Below, piece by piece: positions 1 through 8,090 of a DNA stretch of 10,349 nt. The notes under the pieces were generated by a model, which searched no databases, was not told where the DNA came from, and worked only from the letters and a program-made list of their open reading frames with translations. This DNA comes from Candidatus Zixiibacteriota bacterium. GTDB taxonomy: Bacteria; Zixibacteria; MSB-5A5; JAABVY01. Location of the stretch: assembly GCA_011777135.1 (NCBI GenBank), contig JAABVY010000262.1:2475-12823 (forward strand), in the 5' to 3' direction. The position numbers and the translations under genes were made by a program. Each line of letters begins with the position of its first letter. Position 1 is the stretch's first letter.

Positions 1-265
1 TGACAGGCACGAAGTTGTTCTTCAACAGTCCCACGACATCTTCGTCCACCAGAGTGGTCTTGTCCATCTTCTTGCACCATCCACACCAGGTTGTCTCAAA
101 GAACACTATAACGTGAAGTGAATCCTGTTTGGCCTTTTCCAGACCCTCTTCGTAACCGTAATAAGTCACGCCGCCATGGTCTTCTTTTTCATCACCAGCC
201 TGGGCAAGAACGAATATCCCGGCCAGAAGTATAATTCCAAATGTTAGCGAAAGTCTAAGTTTCAT
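1..265 (-). CDS. Secreted thioredoxin-fold protein, C-terminus cut by window edge
   Basis: The frame begins with ATG at 265 and stays open to the left edge (88 complete codons). It starts MKLRLSLTFGIILLAG, a short basic n-region and hydrophobic core followed by FVLAQAGDE, which reads as a Sec signal peptide cleaved near AQA. The mature part contains VIVFFETTWCGWCKKMD, with a CGWC redox motif at residues 61-64 placed just after a hydrophobic beta strand, then a helix and LLKNNFVPV. This matches the thioredoxin-like families that resemble the DsbD C-terminal domain (Thioredoxin_7 type). The GGGAG Shine-Dalgarno sits a few bases before the ATG and supports this start. By inference it is a periplasmic thiol reductant or thiol-disulfide oxidoreductase; the substrate cannot be told. 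It follows dnaE by 103 bp on the same strand and may have its own promoter. The partner cis-proline and anything fused downstream are outside the window. Confidence 0.88.
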   Translation of the reverse strand, partial: MKLRLSLTFGIILLAGIFVLAQAGDEKEDHGGVTYYGYEEGLEKAKQDSLHVIVFFETTWCGWCKKMDKTTLVDEDVVGLLKNNFVPV

Positions 266-291
266 GGGCACTCCCGGTCTGATGTAACTTT

Positions 292-327
292 TCCTCAATC
301 TATACAAAAATCGTAAAAAATCAAATT
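292..327 (-). promoter_or_regulatory. Possible promoter for the thioredoxin-fold gene
   Basis: In the AT-rich gap after dnaE the minus strand reads TATAGA at 304-299, preceded by TG, with TTTGA-like -35 sequence around 320-327 (spacing 15-17 depending on the hexamer chosen). Transcription would start near 292, about 27 nt before the ATG at 265. The -35 match is weak, so the gene could instead be read through from dnaE. Confidence 0.27.
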
Positions 328-368
328 CTTTCTACTTTAACACTATTAATCGATTTGAGTTCCTGCCC

Positions 369-3300
369 TTAATTGGCCGAAAGAGACAGGTTTTCTGAAT
401 TCAGAATCTCGGAAAGAGACTCCATTAATTCGCCGTTAGGATTAACCAGTTGCGGCGTTTCAATTTCCATCCAGACATCATTCTTCTTCAATAGAATTAT
501 GACCTTCGTGTCGCCGGGATATTTATCCAGGATGTTTTTGATTTCCTCGACTTTCTTAATCCTTCTTCCGGAGACAGTTAACTTCAAAAGCAAATTGGAC
601 TTTTCCGAGAGCGACTCGAGCGGCTTGATCTCATTTACGATCAATTTGGCCTTTTCCTCTTCCCGTTTACTTATACGTCCGGTGAAGAGCAGCATATTGT
701 TATTAATCAGGAGTTTTTTGTATTTCTCGAATGGATCGGAAAAGACTATGGCTTCGAAGCTCCCATAAAAATCTTCCACTCCCACAAATCCCATATGCCG
801 CCCACGCTTGTCGGTGTTAATTTTTAGCCGGGTAATAATTCCTCCCAGAGAGGCCTGCACGCCATCCGGCATCTCATTCATCTTCTCCGAGTTTGTTGTG
901 GCAAAGAGCTTGAGCTGGGGGCGATATTTCTCCATTGGATGGCCGGATATATAAAATCCCAGCGACGCCCGTTCCATCGATAAGACTTTGGAGCGGCTCC
1001 AACTGCCGTCCTCCGAAATTCTGGGCTCCGGATGAGGAAGTGTGTTATTTTCGGCTTCCCCAAAAAGCGAGGTCTGTCCCTTGAGACGATCGATCTGCAC
1101 TGATTGGCCAAATGAGACCGCATCCTCAACACTAACATAAAGCAAGCCGCGATCATTACCCGCAGAATCGAAAGCCCCCGCCATCACCATCGACTCAATC
1201 ATACGCTTGTTTATCGAGGAAAGGTCGCAGCGTGAAGTGAAATCAAAAATAGTCTTGAATTCTCCATTTGCTTCACGTTCCTCGATAATCTTCAAAACCG
1301 CGCTCATACCCACATTCTTGATAGCTGCCAGTCCAAACCGGATTGAATCCCCCTCGACGTTGAAATTGGCGTAACTGCGATTGATATCGGGCGGGAGGAT
1401 TTCAATTTCCATATTACGGCATTCTTCCTTCAGGATTATGATTCGATCTGTATTGCCCATCTCAGATGTCATCAAGGCCGCCATGAATTCCCTGGGATAG
1501 TGCGCCTTCAAATATGCAGTTTGATAAGCCAGATAAGCATAACCGACTGAATGCGACTTATTGAAGCCGTACCGGGCAAAGGTCTCAATCTGATGAAATA
1601 TCTCTTTGGCCATCTTCTTCGTGATACCGTTCTCCACGCAGCCGTTGATAAAATCCTTCTTCATCTGCGCCATCAACTTCGCAATCTTCTTGCCCATCGC
1701 CTTTCTGAGAATATCGGCCTTTCCAAGGCTGAAACTGGCAAGCCTTGAGGCCAGCTGCAGAACCTGCTCCTGGAATACAATCACGCCGAATGTGTTCTTG
1801 AGAATCGGCTCCATATCGGGATGCAGGTATTCGATTTTTTCTCGCCCCTGCTTGCGGTCGATATATACGTTGATCATTCCGGAATCCAGCGGCCCGGGAC
1901 GATAAAGAGCGTTCATGGCCGCCAGATCATCCAGGGATTCGGGATGAAGCTTCTTCAAATAGTCCTGCATACCGGATGATTCAAACTGGAAGATCCCGAT
2001 TGTATTGCCACTGCCAAAAAGCTCGTATACTTTTTCGTCGTCCAGAGGGACTTTGTCCAGATCAATATCCAACCCGTGTTTCTCTTTGATCATCTGGACC
2101 GTATCGGCAATAACAGTCAACGTCCTCAGCCCCAGGAAATCCATTTTCAAAAGGCCGATATCCTCGACACCTTTCATATCGTACTGGGTGGTGATTTCGT
2201 CCTTGTTGCTCTTGAAGAGTGGAACATGTTCCACCAGCGGCTCCGGTGCGATCACCACTCCAGCGGCGTGAGTGGAGGCATGCCTCGCCAATCCCTCCAG
2301 GGTCTGGGAGTATTCCAGTAGTGTGCGGACTTTTTCATCGGTCTTGGCCAGACGTCCAATGTCAGGCTCTTCCTCCATAGCCCCTGTTATTGTCTGCCCG
2401 ACTTTGAAGGGGATCATCTTAGCGATTTTGTCCACTTCCGCATAAGGAATCCCCATCACCCGTCCCACATCACGTACTACTCCCCGGGCGGCCAGAGTGC
2501 CGAATGTGATAATCTGTGCCACATTATCCTGGCCATATTTGTGAGTTACATAGTCAATCACCTTGTCCCGACCGCGGTCGGAGAAGTCTATGTCGATGTC
2601 GGGCATACTCACACGCTCGGGATTTAGAAAGCGCTCGAAGAGGAGATCATACTTCAACGGATCTATTGTGGTAATCCCGAGCGTATACGAAACCAGGCTC
2701 CCGGCAGCCGAACCGCGTCCCGGCCCCACCGGAATATCCTGTGAGCGGGCGTAGTCGATGAAGTCCTTCACGATCAGGAAATATCCTGAAAAGCCCATCT
2801 TCTTGATTACATCCAGCTCATAGTTCAGCCGCTCATAGATTTTATCTCCCGGGTTAGAATAGAGCTTCTTGAGCCCCTTTTCGCAAAGATGGCGGACATA
2901 GTCTTCGGAATTATCGAAGTTCTCCGGCAGTTCAAACTTGGGGATCATCAGCCTGCCTATCTCGATCTCGACGTTGCATTGCTCGGCTATCTTGAGTGTG
3001 TTTTCGATTGCCTCAGGCGTATCTGCGAAAAGGGCCTTCATCTCATCAGCAGATTTAACATAGATCTGATCTGTGGCATAGCTCATCCTGTCGGTATCTT
3101 CAAGAGATTTGCCGGTCTGAATGCACAAAAGGGCTTCGTGGGCGTTATGGTCCTCCCGATGCAGGTAATGGCAGTCGTTGGTGGCAACCAGTCCTATCCC
3201 CAGTTTCCTGGCGATCTTGGTTAAGGCGGCTTTATCCTTCTTTTCCTTATCGATTCCGTGATCCTGAATTTCCAGGTAAAAATTTTCCCGGCCGAATATG

Positions 3301-3803
3301 TCGGCATATTCTTTTGCGATTTCTTCAGCTTTCTTGAAATCGTTGTTTGCAATTTTCCTCGAGATTTCACCCTGCAGACAGGCGGAGGTAGCGATCAGCC
3401 CCTCACTGTACCTCCGAAGCAGTTCCTTATCCACTCGCGGTTTGCGATAAAATCCCTCGAGATAACCGGCCGAAACCAACTTAATTAAATTCTTGTAGCC
3501 TGTGTTGTTTTTGGCCAGCAGGATCAAATGGTATCCACCATCCGGCTCTCCTGGCATAGGTTCCTTTTTGGATCTATCCTGCGGTGCGACATAGATCTCG
3601 CACCCGATAATCGGCTTGATTTCCTTATTTCGGGCTTTTTTATAAAACTCGATCGCACCAAACATATTGCCATGGTCGGTGATAGCCAGTGCCGGGAAGT
3701 TGAGTTCTCTGGCGCGCTCCAGGAATTTATCGATATGACAGGCGCCATCCAGAAGAGAATACTGGGTATGGTTATGCAAATGTATGAAGTCGGCCTTACT
3801 CAC
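369..3803 (-). CDS. dnaE: DNA polymerase III subunit alpha (DnaE, replicative polymerase)
   Basis: This is a full-length bacterial C-family replicative polymerase (1144 residues; E. coli DnaE has 1160). It begins with a PHP domain (about 5-215) that keeps H8, H10, D19, D43/H44, E69, H92, C142, H182, D210 and H212, the expected metal-ligand positions. The palm follows with PGRGSAAGSLVSYTLGI (361-377) and the catalytic PDIDIDF (D402, D404), and the third aspartate in LLKMDFLG is D555. The fingers and helix-hairpin-helix region (about 820-880) precede QTSLF at 910-914, a classical beta-clamp binding motif, and then an OB fold (about 985-1060). The start is GTG at 3803; it must lie here because the PHP motif HLHNH begins at residue 8. 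GTG overlaps the stop of the upstream TPR gene (GTGAGTAA, 8 bp), so translation is probably coupled. No good Shine-Dalgarno is visible next to the GTG. The tail after the OB fold is short. Confidence 0.98.
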   Translation of the reverse strand: MSKADFIHLHNHTQYSLLDGACHIDKFLERARELNFPALAITDHGNMFGAIEFYKKARNKEIKPIIGCEIYVAPQDRSKKEPMPGEPDGGYHLILLAKNNTGYKNLIKLVSAGYLEGFYRKPRVDKELLRRYSEGLIATSACLQGEISRKIANNDFKKAEEIAKEYADIFGRENFYLEIQDHGIDKEKKDKAALTKIARKLGIGLVATNDCHYLHREDHNAHEALLCIQTGKSLEDTDRMSYATDQIYVKSADEMKALFADTPEAIENTLKIAEQCNVEIEIGRLMIPKFELPENFDNSEDYVRHLCEKGLKKLYSNPGDKIYERLNYELDVIKKMGFSGYFLIVKDFIDYARSQDIPVGPGRGSAAGSLVSYTLGITTIDPLKYDLLFERFLNPERVSMPDIDIDFSDRGRDKVIDYVTHKYGQDNVAQIITFGTLAARGVVRDVGRVMGIPYAEVDKIAKMIPFKVGQTITGAMEEEPDIGRLAKTDEKVRTLLEYSQTLEGLARHASTHAAGVVIAPEPLVEHVPLFKSNKDEITTQYDMKGVEDIGLLKMDFLGLRTLTVIADTVQMIKEKHGLDIDLDKVPLDDEKVYELFGSGNTIGIFQFESSGMQDYLKKLHPESLDDLAAMNALYRPGPLDSGMINVYIDRKQGREKIEYLHPDMEPILKNTFGVIVFQEQVLQLASRLASFSLGKADILRKAMGKKIAKLMAQMKKDFINGCVENGITKKMAKEIFHQIETFARYGFNKSHSVGYAYLAYQTAYLKAHYPREFMAALMTSEMGNTDRIIILKEECRNMEIEILPPDINRSYANFNVEGDSIRFGLAAIKNVGMSAVLKIIEEREANGEFKTIFDFTSRCDLSSINKRMIESMVMAGAFDSAGNDRGLLYVSVEDAVSFGQSVQIDRLKGQTSLFGEAENNTLPHPEPRISEDGSWSRSKVLSMERASLGFYISGHPMEKYRPQLKLFATTNSEKMNEMPDGVQASLGGIITRLKINTDKRGRHMGFVGVEDFYGSFEAIVFSDPFEKYKKLLINNNMLLFTGRISKREEEKAKLIVNEIKPLESLSEKSNLLLKLTVSGRRIKKVEEIKNILDKYPGDTKVIILLKKNDVWMEIETPQLVNPNGELMESLSEILNSENLSLSAN

Positions 3804-4926
3804 TTTGCTGTTCCAATTCTTCTAAGGCTTGAACTACGTCGTTATAAATCTGTTTGTATTCCTGGTTTTCAGGTTCGAGCGCGATCGCCCTTTCATATTT
3901 CTCGAGAGCCTCGTCAAAACGGTTCAGTCCCAGCAGAGCATCGGCCCAGCCGATATAAACGCTTGCATAATTCTGGTTCATGCGTGCCGCTTTTTCGAAC
4001 AGTTCAACCGCCCGGTCAAGATCGCCCAGATGGATATTGGTGTAAGCAAGGTTTACCATTGCCTCAAAAAATAATGAATCTTCCTCCAGCGCTTTCCTGT
4101 AGTTTTCTCTGGCTTTTCTATAGAGGGATTTCTCGAACGCCTTATTTCCCTCGATAAAATAGTGAGTGATTTTCTCGTCTCTGTAGAGATTGGAATAAGC
4201 CAGCAAATTGCTGCGGGTAAAGGGATCATCGGGATCAAGAGCGGTAGCCCGTTCAAGATAATTCGAAGCCGCCTCGAGATTGTTCTTGAAAATCTGGTAG
4301 CTGACCATGGTATTGACCACATAGACCGAATTCGAATCAAGCTGATAGGCGCTGTCTATGTATTTACCTGCTTCCAGCGAATCACCCTGCACTATCTGGG
4401 TAGCCGCATAATCGGCGAGAAGCATTGGATTGTCCGGATAGTACTCGAGTCCCTCTAATATTATGGAGTCAGCTTTACCAAACTGCTCAATACTTCTGAA
4501 GATATGCCCTTTCCAAAAATATACATCAGCATCCGGCGGCTTTGAAAGCCTGCTGGCGGTGCGCAGGAATTCCATGGCCTCATTATACCTTTCCCAGTGC
4601 CAGTAAAGCTCGGCCATTTTGACATAGCCCTGGGGTCGATGCGGATCGACCTGTATGAGCTGATTGAAAGCCTGTTCCGCTCCCGGCAGATTGCCCATCT
4701 TGAGATAGACATCACCCATAAGCATCAGGGCCCGACGATTTCCGGGATCGTAGGAAAAAGCCGCTTTCAACGTATCAATAGCCTCGGCATATTTGCGCTG
4801 GTAAACCAGATCGCGGGCTTTCTGATAGAGAACATCCGATTTGCCCTCATCGATTTGTGTTTCGGCGGACATTACAATGCCCAGGAGCAATATGATTGTG
4901 ATTATTGGAATCCTAAGTTTCTTCAT
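3796..4926 (-). CDS. Secreted tetratricopeptide-repeat protein
   Basis: The protein (376 residues) starts MKKLRIPIITIILLLGIV, a signal peptide likely cut after MSA (residue 21). The rest is almost entirely TPR: about nine 34-residue helix-turn-helix units, for example YQRKYAEAIDTLKAAFSYDP (42-61), GNLPGAEQAFNQLIQVDP (78-95), GDLDRAVELFEKAARM (301-316) and NRFDEALEKYERAIALEP (335-352). TPR arrays are protein-binding scaffolds, so a periplasmic or envelope adaptor role is inferred; no enzymatic domain is present. The frame is open upstream to an ATG at 4995, but that would add 23 acidic residues inside the rhomboid gene and bury the signal peptide, while ATG 4926 has a good ribosome site (AGAAGAAGG, 7 nt away). 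The start overlaps the rhomboid stop by 14 bp and the stop overlaps the dnaE start by 8 bp, so it sits in the middle of a tightly packed operon. The exact partner is unknown. Confidence 0.9.
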   Translation of the reverse strand: MKKLRIPIITIILLLGIVMSAETQIDEGKSDVLYQKARDLVYQRKYAEAIDTLKAAFSYDPGNRRALMLMGDVYLKMGNLPGAEQAFNQLIQVDPHRPQGYVKMAELYWHWERYNEAMEFLRTASRLSKPPDADVYFWKGHIFRSIEQFGKADSIILEGLEYYPDNPMLLADYAATQIVQGDSLEAGKYIDSAYQLDSNSVYVVNTMVSYQIFKNNLEAASNYLERATALDPDDPFTRSNLLAYSNLYRDEKITHYFIEGNKAFEKSLYRKARENYRKALEEDSLFFEAMVNLAYTNIHLGDLDRAVELFEKAARMNQNYASVYIGWADALLGLNRFDEALEKYERAIALEPENQEYKQIYNDVVQALEELEQQSE

Positions 4927-5611
4927 ACCATCGCCTTCTTCTATATCGTAGTCCGAATATCCAGAAAACTCCAGCTCCAAAGACGAATCCTCCAATATGT
5001 GCGAACCATGCCACCCCGCCCGATAAAGTGGAGGAACTGTTTATGACCTGCAGCAGGAACCAGAAGCCCAATAAGAACACTGCAGGAAGCGCGACAACCC
5101 TGATAAATATAAAAATCCAGACCAGGGTGTATACCCTGGCATGCGGGAACCTGACCATATAGGCTCCCAGAATTCCCGCAATCGCCCCTGATGCGCCGAC
5201 CAGAGGAATTTCGGAATTCGGATTTACAAATGCAAATGCCAGTGTCGCCGCCAGACCGGAGAGTATGTAGAACAATATGAACTTGAAGTGACCCAGCACA
5301 TCCTCGATGTTATTTCCGAAAATCCAGAGGTAGAGCATATTTCCGCCCAGATGAATTATCCCGCCGTGCATGAACATGCTGGTAAACAGGTTCAGGTATG
5401 GCGAGGAGGCCAGATGACTGTACTCTGGAGGCGTAAGATCGCGTCCCTGCATCAGTTCCGCCGGGATAAGGCCGTATTTGAAAGTGAACTCACGGAAACC
5501 CTGGGTTCCCTGAGCGAACTCATAAATAAATACCAGACAATTGATTACTATCAATGCTATAGTAAAATAAGGCGTGATTCTGGTTGGGTTGTCATCTCTG
5601 ATCGGTATCAT
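4913..5611 (-). CDS. Rhomboid-family intramembrane serine protease
   Basis: The 232-residue protein is a multi-pass membrane protein with the core features of the rhomboid family (peptidase S54). It starts MIPIRDDNPT, a start typical of bacterial rhomboids, then a first membrane helix (about 13-31). The loop and second helix carry HGGIIHLGGNMLYLWIFG, where H87 and N91 correspond to the oxyanion-hole pair. The catalytic serine is S141 in GASG (139-142), and the partner histidine is H205 in AHIGG. Four further hydrophobic helices fill the rest, and the tail is very basic (LRYRRRRWYEET). All catalytic residues are present, so it should cleave transmembrane substrates in the inner membrane; the substrate cannot be read from the sequence. 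ATG 5611 is preceded by GGGAG at a short distance and an AGGAG further back. It follows the M23 gene by 70 bp and overlaps the TPR gene by 14 bp. Confidence 0.95.
   Translation of the reverse strand: MIPIRDDNPTRITPYFTIALIVINCLVFIYEFAQGTQGFREFTFKYGLIPAELMQGRDLTPPEYSHLASSPYLNLFTSMFMHGGIIHLGGNMLYLWIFGNNIEDVLGHFKFILFYILSGLAATLAFAFVNPNSEIPLVGASGAIAGILGAYMVRFPHARVYTLVWIFIFIRVVALPAVFLLGFWFLLQVINSSSTLSGGVAWFAHIGGFVFGAGVFWIFGLRYRRRRWYEET
4934..4942 (-). promoter_or_regulatory. Ribosome binding site deciding the TPR gene start
   Basis: On the minus strand AGAAGAAGG lies 7 nt before ATG 4926, inside the last codons of the rhomboid gene. It favours the start at 4926 (signal peptide at the very N-terminus) over the in-frame ATG at 4995. 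Confidence 0.7.
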
Positions 5612-5681
5612 CGCTCTCCCTCAGGTCTCCTGCTAATATATACAATTGTAGAGATCAAAAAAGCCTATTTTTTCGAAGCCC
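5612..5681 (-). other. 70-bp gap between M23 peptidase and rhomboid genes
   Basis: The gap is AT-rich and contains a perfect 10-bp palindrome, TACAATTGTA (5641-5650), and a TATATT-like -10 sequence on the minus strand just after it, but no matching -35 at normal spacing. No GC-rich hairpin followed by a T-run is present, so read-through from the M23 gene is the simplest reading. An internal promoter is possible but not supported well enough to call. Confidence 0.4.
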
Positions 5682-7973
5682 CTAATACGTAAAACTGGAG
5701 CTTTTTACAGTAGTATTTCCAAGCCTGTCCCGGGCGGTGATCACCAGATCATGCCTCCCCGGCGCCAGATCCTCGGTTAGATGTATATAGACAATTTTAC
5801 GGTCAATATCATATTCACAAATCTGAAAGTCACCGTCTAGAGTCACAGTTAACAATGTATCCGAATCAAAACCCGACAACTCATCATCCATAAAAAATCG
5901 TATGCTTGGTCGGGCAGTATTTACGTTAGAATTATCCCAGGGACGGATACTGTTGATCTTTGGTGGCACAGAGTCGACCATTATCCTATATGTCCCGAAT
6001 GATTTGACATTAGCCAATATATATCCTGCGCTATCCAGGTTGTTTCCCGCAAAACTGGGATCGCCGCCTCGTGAGATTCCGTATAACGCAGTTTTTTCCA
6101 GCGAATATCCTGAGGGTACAGGCGCTTTAATCTCCATACCCTCAAAGATGATCCTGTCATCGGGTTTTATTTTGATTTCTGTCGCAGGACTCGAACCGGA
6201 AGTTTCAAGCTTGAAAAATATGTTGCTACCGGGGGTCCCCTTGGGGATGCTCAATTCGAATCCATGCTTATCTATCTCTGAGACTTTGTGCCACTCATGC
6301 AGATAATGATTCTGCTGTTTCAGTCTTTCCAGAGCAAGAATGGCCGGCAGATTCTGAAAATCCTCGCCATAAGCGAATTCTTTTAATGGTTCGATTAATT
6401 GGGGGCGGAAGGTCACTCTGTCGCCGCTTTCAATCGGCTGCAGGAAGTTGGCCCGGAAATCATTTTGTATAAGAAAATCATACAGCTTTTTAGGATCGAT
6501 ACTTATTAAAGGCTCTGAGCTTATAAAATCCAAATCCTCTATGAAATCGACTTCTGCGACCAGAGTTGAATCCAAAAATCGCTTTCGCACCGTATTCGGG
6601 AGTCCAATCAGATAGGAACCGATTTTCTGATTTTCTGAGATAAAATTGATTTTTAGAAGCGCATATTCAGCAGATATCGAATGAGCTCTCTCTTTAAATT
6701 CGCTCAATTTGATATGCGGAATTTCCTCCATACCACTCCCGGCCATCAGCTGACCGGCATCGGAAAACGTTCCGGTAGCCGGATCGAATATCTCGAGATT
6801 CGCATAAAATGGCGCATTATTCTGGATGGTAAATGCAATTGGCCCCTCGATATTGCCGCGGACTTTTCCAAGCCCATCGACATAGGCATTGAGATCGATA
6901 TTAGGAATAATATTTATTTGAAATCTTGCCTCGCGCTCATTGCCATTTCTGTCATAAGCGATAATTCTGGCATTATATATTCCCAACTTGGTGTAATGAT
7001 CAATCGGAACTGCTTTGCATGTCCGGCATGAATCATCAGGATTCTGCTGCGAGGATTTGCGGCCCTCGGGATAATACAGGTTGTGATAATAGCTTTTGTT
7101 TTTTATTCTCTGGTAATGGTTATAATCAAGATCAACCGAACCCCAGGTATTAAACGATAACGTATCATATTCGGTCTCGAATACAAGCTCATCATTCAAA
7201 TAAAATTTGAGTCCTGCGACATTATATTTGCGATCAGTCCCGCTTCGCCTGTCTGCAACCTTTACCTCGATTCCTATTTCACCCCGCAGTGAAGGCACTT
7301 TATTCAGGATATAGTTATTATCAGCTCGATTATATTGAAAATCGATTGAATAGGGACGCGCTCTGCCCTCGATATAGGAATCCGAATCCAGCGGACGGAA
7401 AGTAATCTCTTCATAGCGCGGTTTATAGCCGTCCCTGAGGTCGGGATAGAAGGGCAGGGGGTTCATGGGCTGGTTATCGGCGTTTCGGATCTCGAAATGC
7501 AGGTGCGGCGGCCCGGAGCCACTCTGGCCGGTTTTTCCTACCAGATCGCCCTTTCGGAAGCGGAAGCGGTCTTTCTCGGGAAACAGATTGACCTTGAATC
7601 GTCCTTCATGCAACTGATTATCCCGCACATATTTTTCTACTTCGGGTGTGAATTCCAGGAGATGCCCATAGACAGCGATATTGCCGTCATCCAGCTTCAG
7701 ATATACAACATTGCCGTACCCCCACCAGTTGGAGGCCACTCTCCACAGGTAGCCATCCTCAACTGCCACAACATTATAACCGGTTTTGCCGAATGTTCTT
7801 ATGTCAATCCCGGCGTGATAATGTCCGCCCCGGAAAGCGCAGAAATGGGAGGTCAGTTCTTTCGAGGCCGGCAGCGGCCAGAGATACTCGGCCTGCAGGG
7901 GAACAGAAAATATCAGCAGTAAAGCCAATACCAGCCTGCAAGTCCTGTTTCTTGATTCCGATACACCCATCAT
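5682..7973 (-). CDS. Secreted M23 (LytM-type) metallopeptidase with long beta-rich C-terminal region
   Basis: This 763-residue protein has an N-terminal signal peptide (hydrophobic LVLALLLIFSVPLQA, cleavage likely after A28) followed at once by an M23 domain (about 30-180). The zinc ligands are all visible: H53 and D57 in HYHAGID, and H159 in PPHLHFEI with H157 as the neighbouring catalytic histidine; YGHL (H104) is also typical. M23 enzymes are Zn endopeptidases that cut peptide cross-links in peptidoglycan, so a periplasmic cell-wall role is expected. After residue 190 there is a beta-rich segment (about 227-357) containing a CRTC pair (C316, C319), a middle segment of about 300 residues that I do not recognise, and an Ig-like C-terminal domain (about 665-763, starting VDSVPPKINSIRPWD). 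The tandem ATGs at 7973 and 7970 are both possible starts; no strong Shine-Dalgarno precedes either. It is the first gene of the minus-strand operon ending in dnaE. Confidence 0.93.
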   Translation of the reverse strand: MMGVSESRNRTCRLVLALLLIFSVPLQAEYLWPLPASKELTSHFCAFRGGHYHAGIDIRTFGKTGYNVVAVEDGYLWRVASNWWGYGNVVYLKLDDGNIAVYGHLLEFTPEVEKYVRDNQLHEGRFKVNLFPEKDRFRFRKGDLVGKTGQSGSGPPHLHFEIRNADNQPMNPLPFYPDLRDGYKPRYEEITFRPLDSDSYIEGRARPYSIDFQYNRADNNYILNKVPSLRGEIGIEVKVADRRSGTDRKYNVAGLKFYLNDELVFETEYDTLSFNTWGSVDLDYNHYQRIKNKSYYHNLYYPEGRKSSQQNPDDSCRTCKAVPIDHYTKLGIYNARIIAYDRNGNEREARFQINIIPNIDLNAYVDGLGKVRGNIEGPIAFTIQNNAPFYANLEIFDPATGTFSDAGQLMAGSGMEEIPHIKLSEFKERAHSISAEYALLKINFISENQKIGSYLIGLPNTVRKRFLDSTLVAEVDFIEDLDFISSEPLISIDPKKLYDFLIQNDFRANFLQPIESGDRVTFRPQLIEPLKEFAYGEDFQNLPAILALERLKQQNHYLHEWHKVSEIDKHGFELSIPKGTPGSNIFFKLETSGSSPATEIKIKPDDRIIFEGMEIKAPVPSGYSLEKTALYGISRGGDPSFAGNNLDSAGYILANVKSFGTYRIMVDSVPPKINSIRPWDNSNVNTARPSIRFFMDDELSGFDSDTLLTVTLDGDFQICEYDIDRKIVYIHLTEDLAPGRHDLVITARDRLGNTTVKSSSFTY

Positions 7974-8003
7974 ATATATTACACAGTTTCGATCTTTTCG
8001 ATG

Positions 8004-8019
8004 TTAGTTTAGTATAACA
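8004..8019 (-). promoter_or_regulatory. Extended -10 promoter for the M23-rhomboid-TPR-dnaE operon
   Basis: The minus strand carries TGTTATACT, i.e. TG, one base, then TATACT (-10 at 8016-8011), an extended -10 that can work with a poor -35; no good -35 hexamer lies 17 bp upstream. The start of transcription would be near 8004, about 30 nt before the ATG at 7973. Confidence 0.45.
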
Positions 8020-8027
8020 AAAATAGC

Positions 8028-8055
8028 TTGCATTAGATTCAGCCATTGATATATT
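8028..8055 (+). promoter_or_regulatory. Candidate promoter for the parvulin-type chaperone gene
   Basis: TTGCAT (8028-8033) and TATATT (8050-8055) are separated by 16 bp, which would start transcription near 8062 and leave a leader of about 29 nt. A second -10-like sequence, TGATATAAA (8063-8071), is closer to consensus with its extended TG, but it would start RNA almost on top of the ribosome site. It overlaps the divergent promoter region of the M23 operon. Confidence 0.35.
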
Positions 8056-8074
8056 AAAAATTTGATATAAAAGC

Positions 8075-8081
8075 AAAGGAG
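8075..8081 (+). promoter_or_regulatory. Strong ribosome binding site of the chaperone gene
   Basis: AAAGGAG lies 9 nt before ATG 8091 and 12 nt before the second ATG at 8094, so the first ATG is the better start. Confidence 0.7.
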
Positions 8082-8090
8082 AAATTCATT

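Noticed and set aside
315..358. Inverted repeat TCAAAT / ATTTGA followed by a T-run on the minus strand as a dnaE terminator
   Set aside because: The stem is only 6 bp and almost all A-T, with a 26-nt loop; too weak to call a terminator.
3528..4157. Open frame of about 209 codons on the plus strand across the dnaE-TPR junction
   Set aside because: It is opposite two strongly supported genes and its translation has no family resemblance.
4927..4995. Upstream in-frame extension of the TPR protein starting at ATG 4995
   Set aside because: It would add an acidic stretch before the signal peptide, overlap the rhomboid gene by over 80 bp and lacks the ribosome site that ATG 4926 has.
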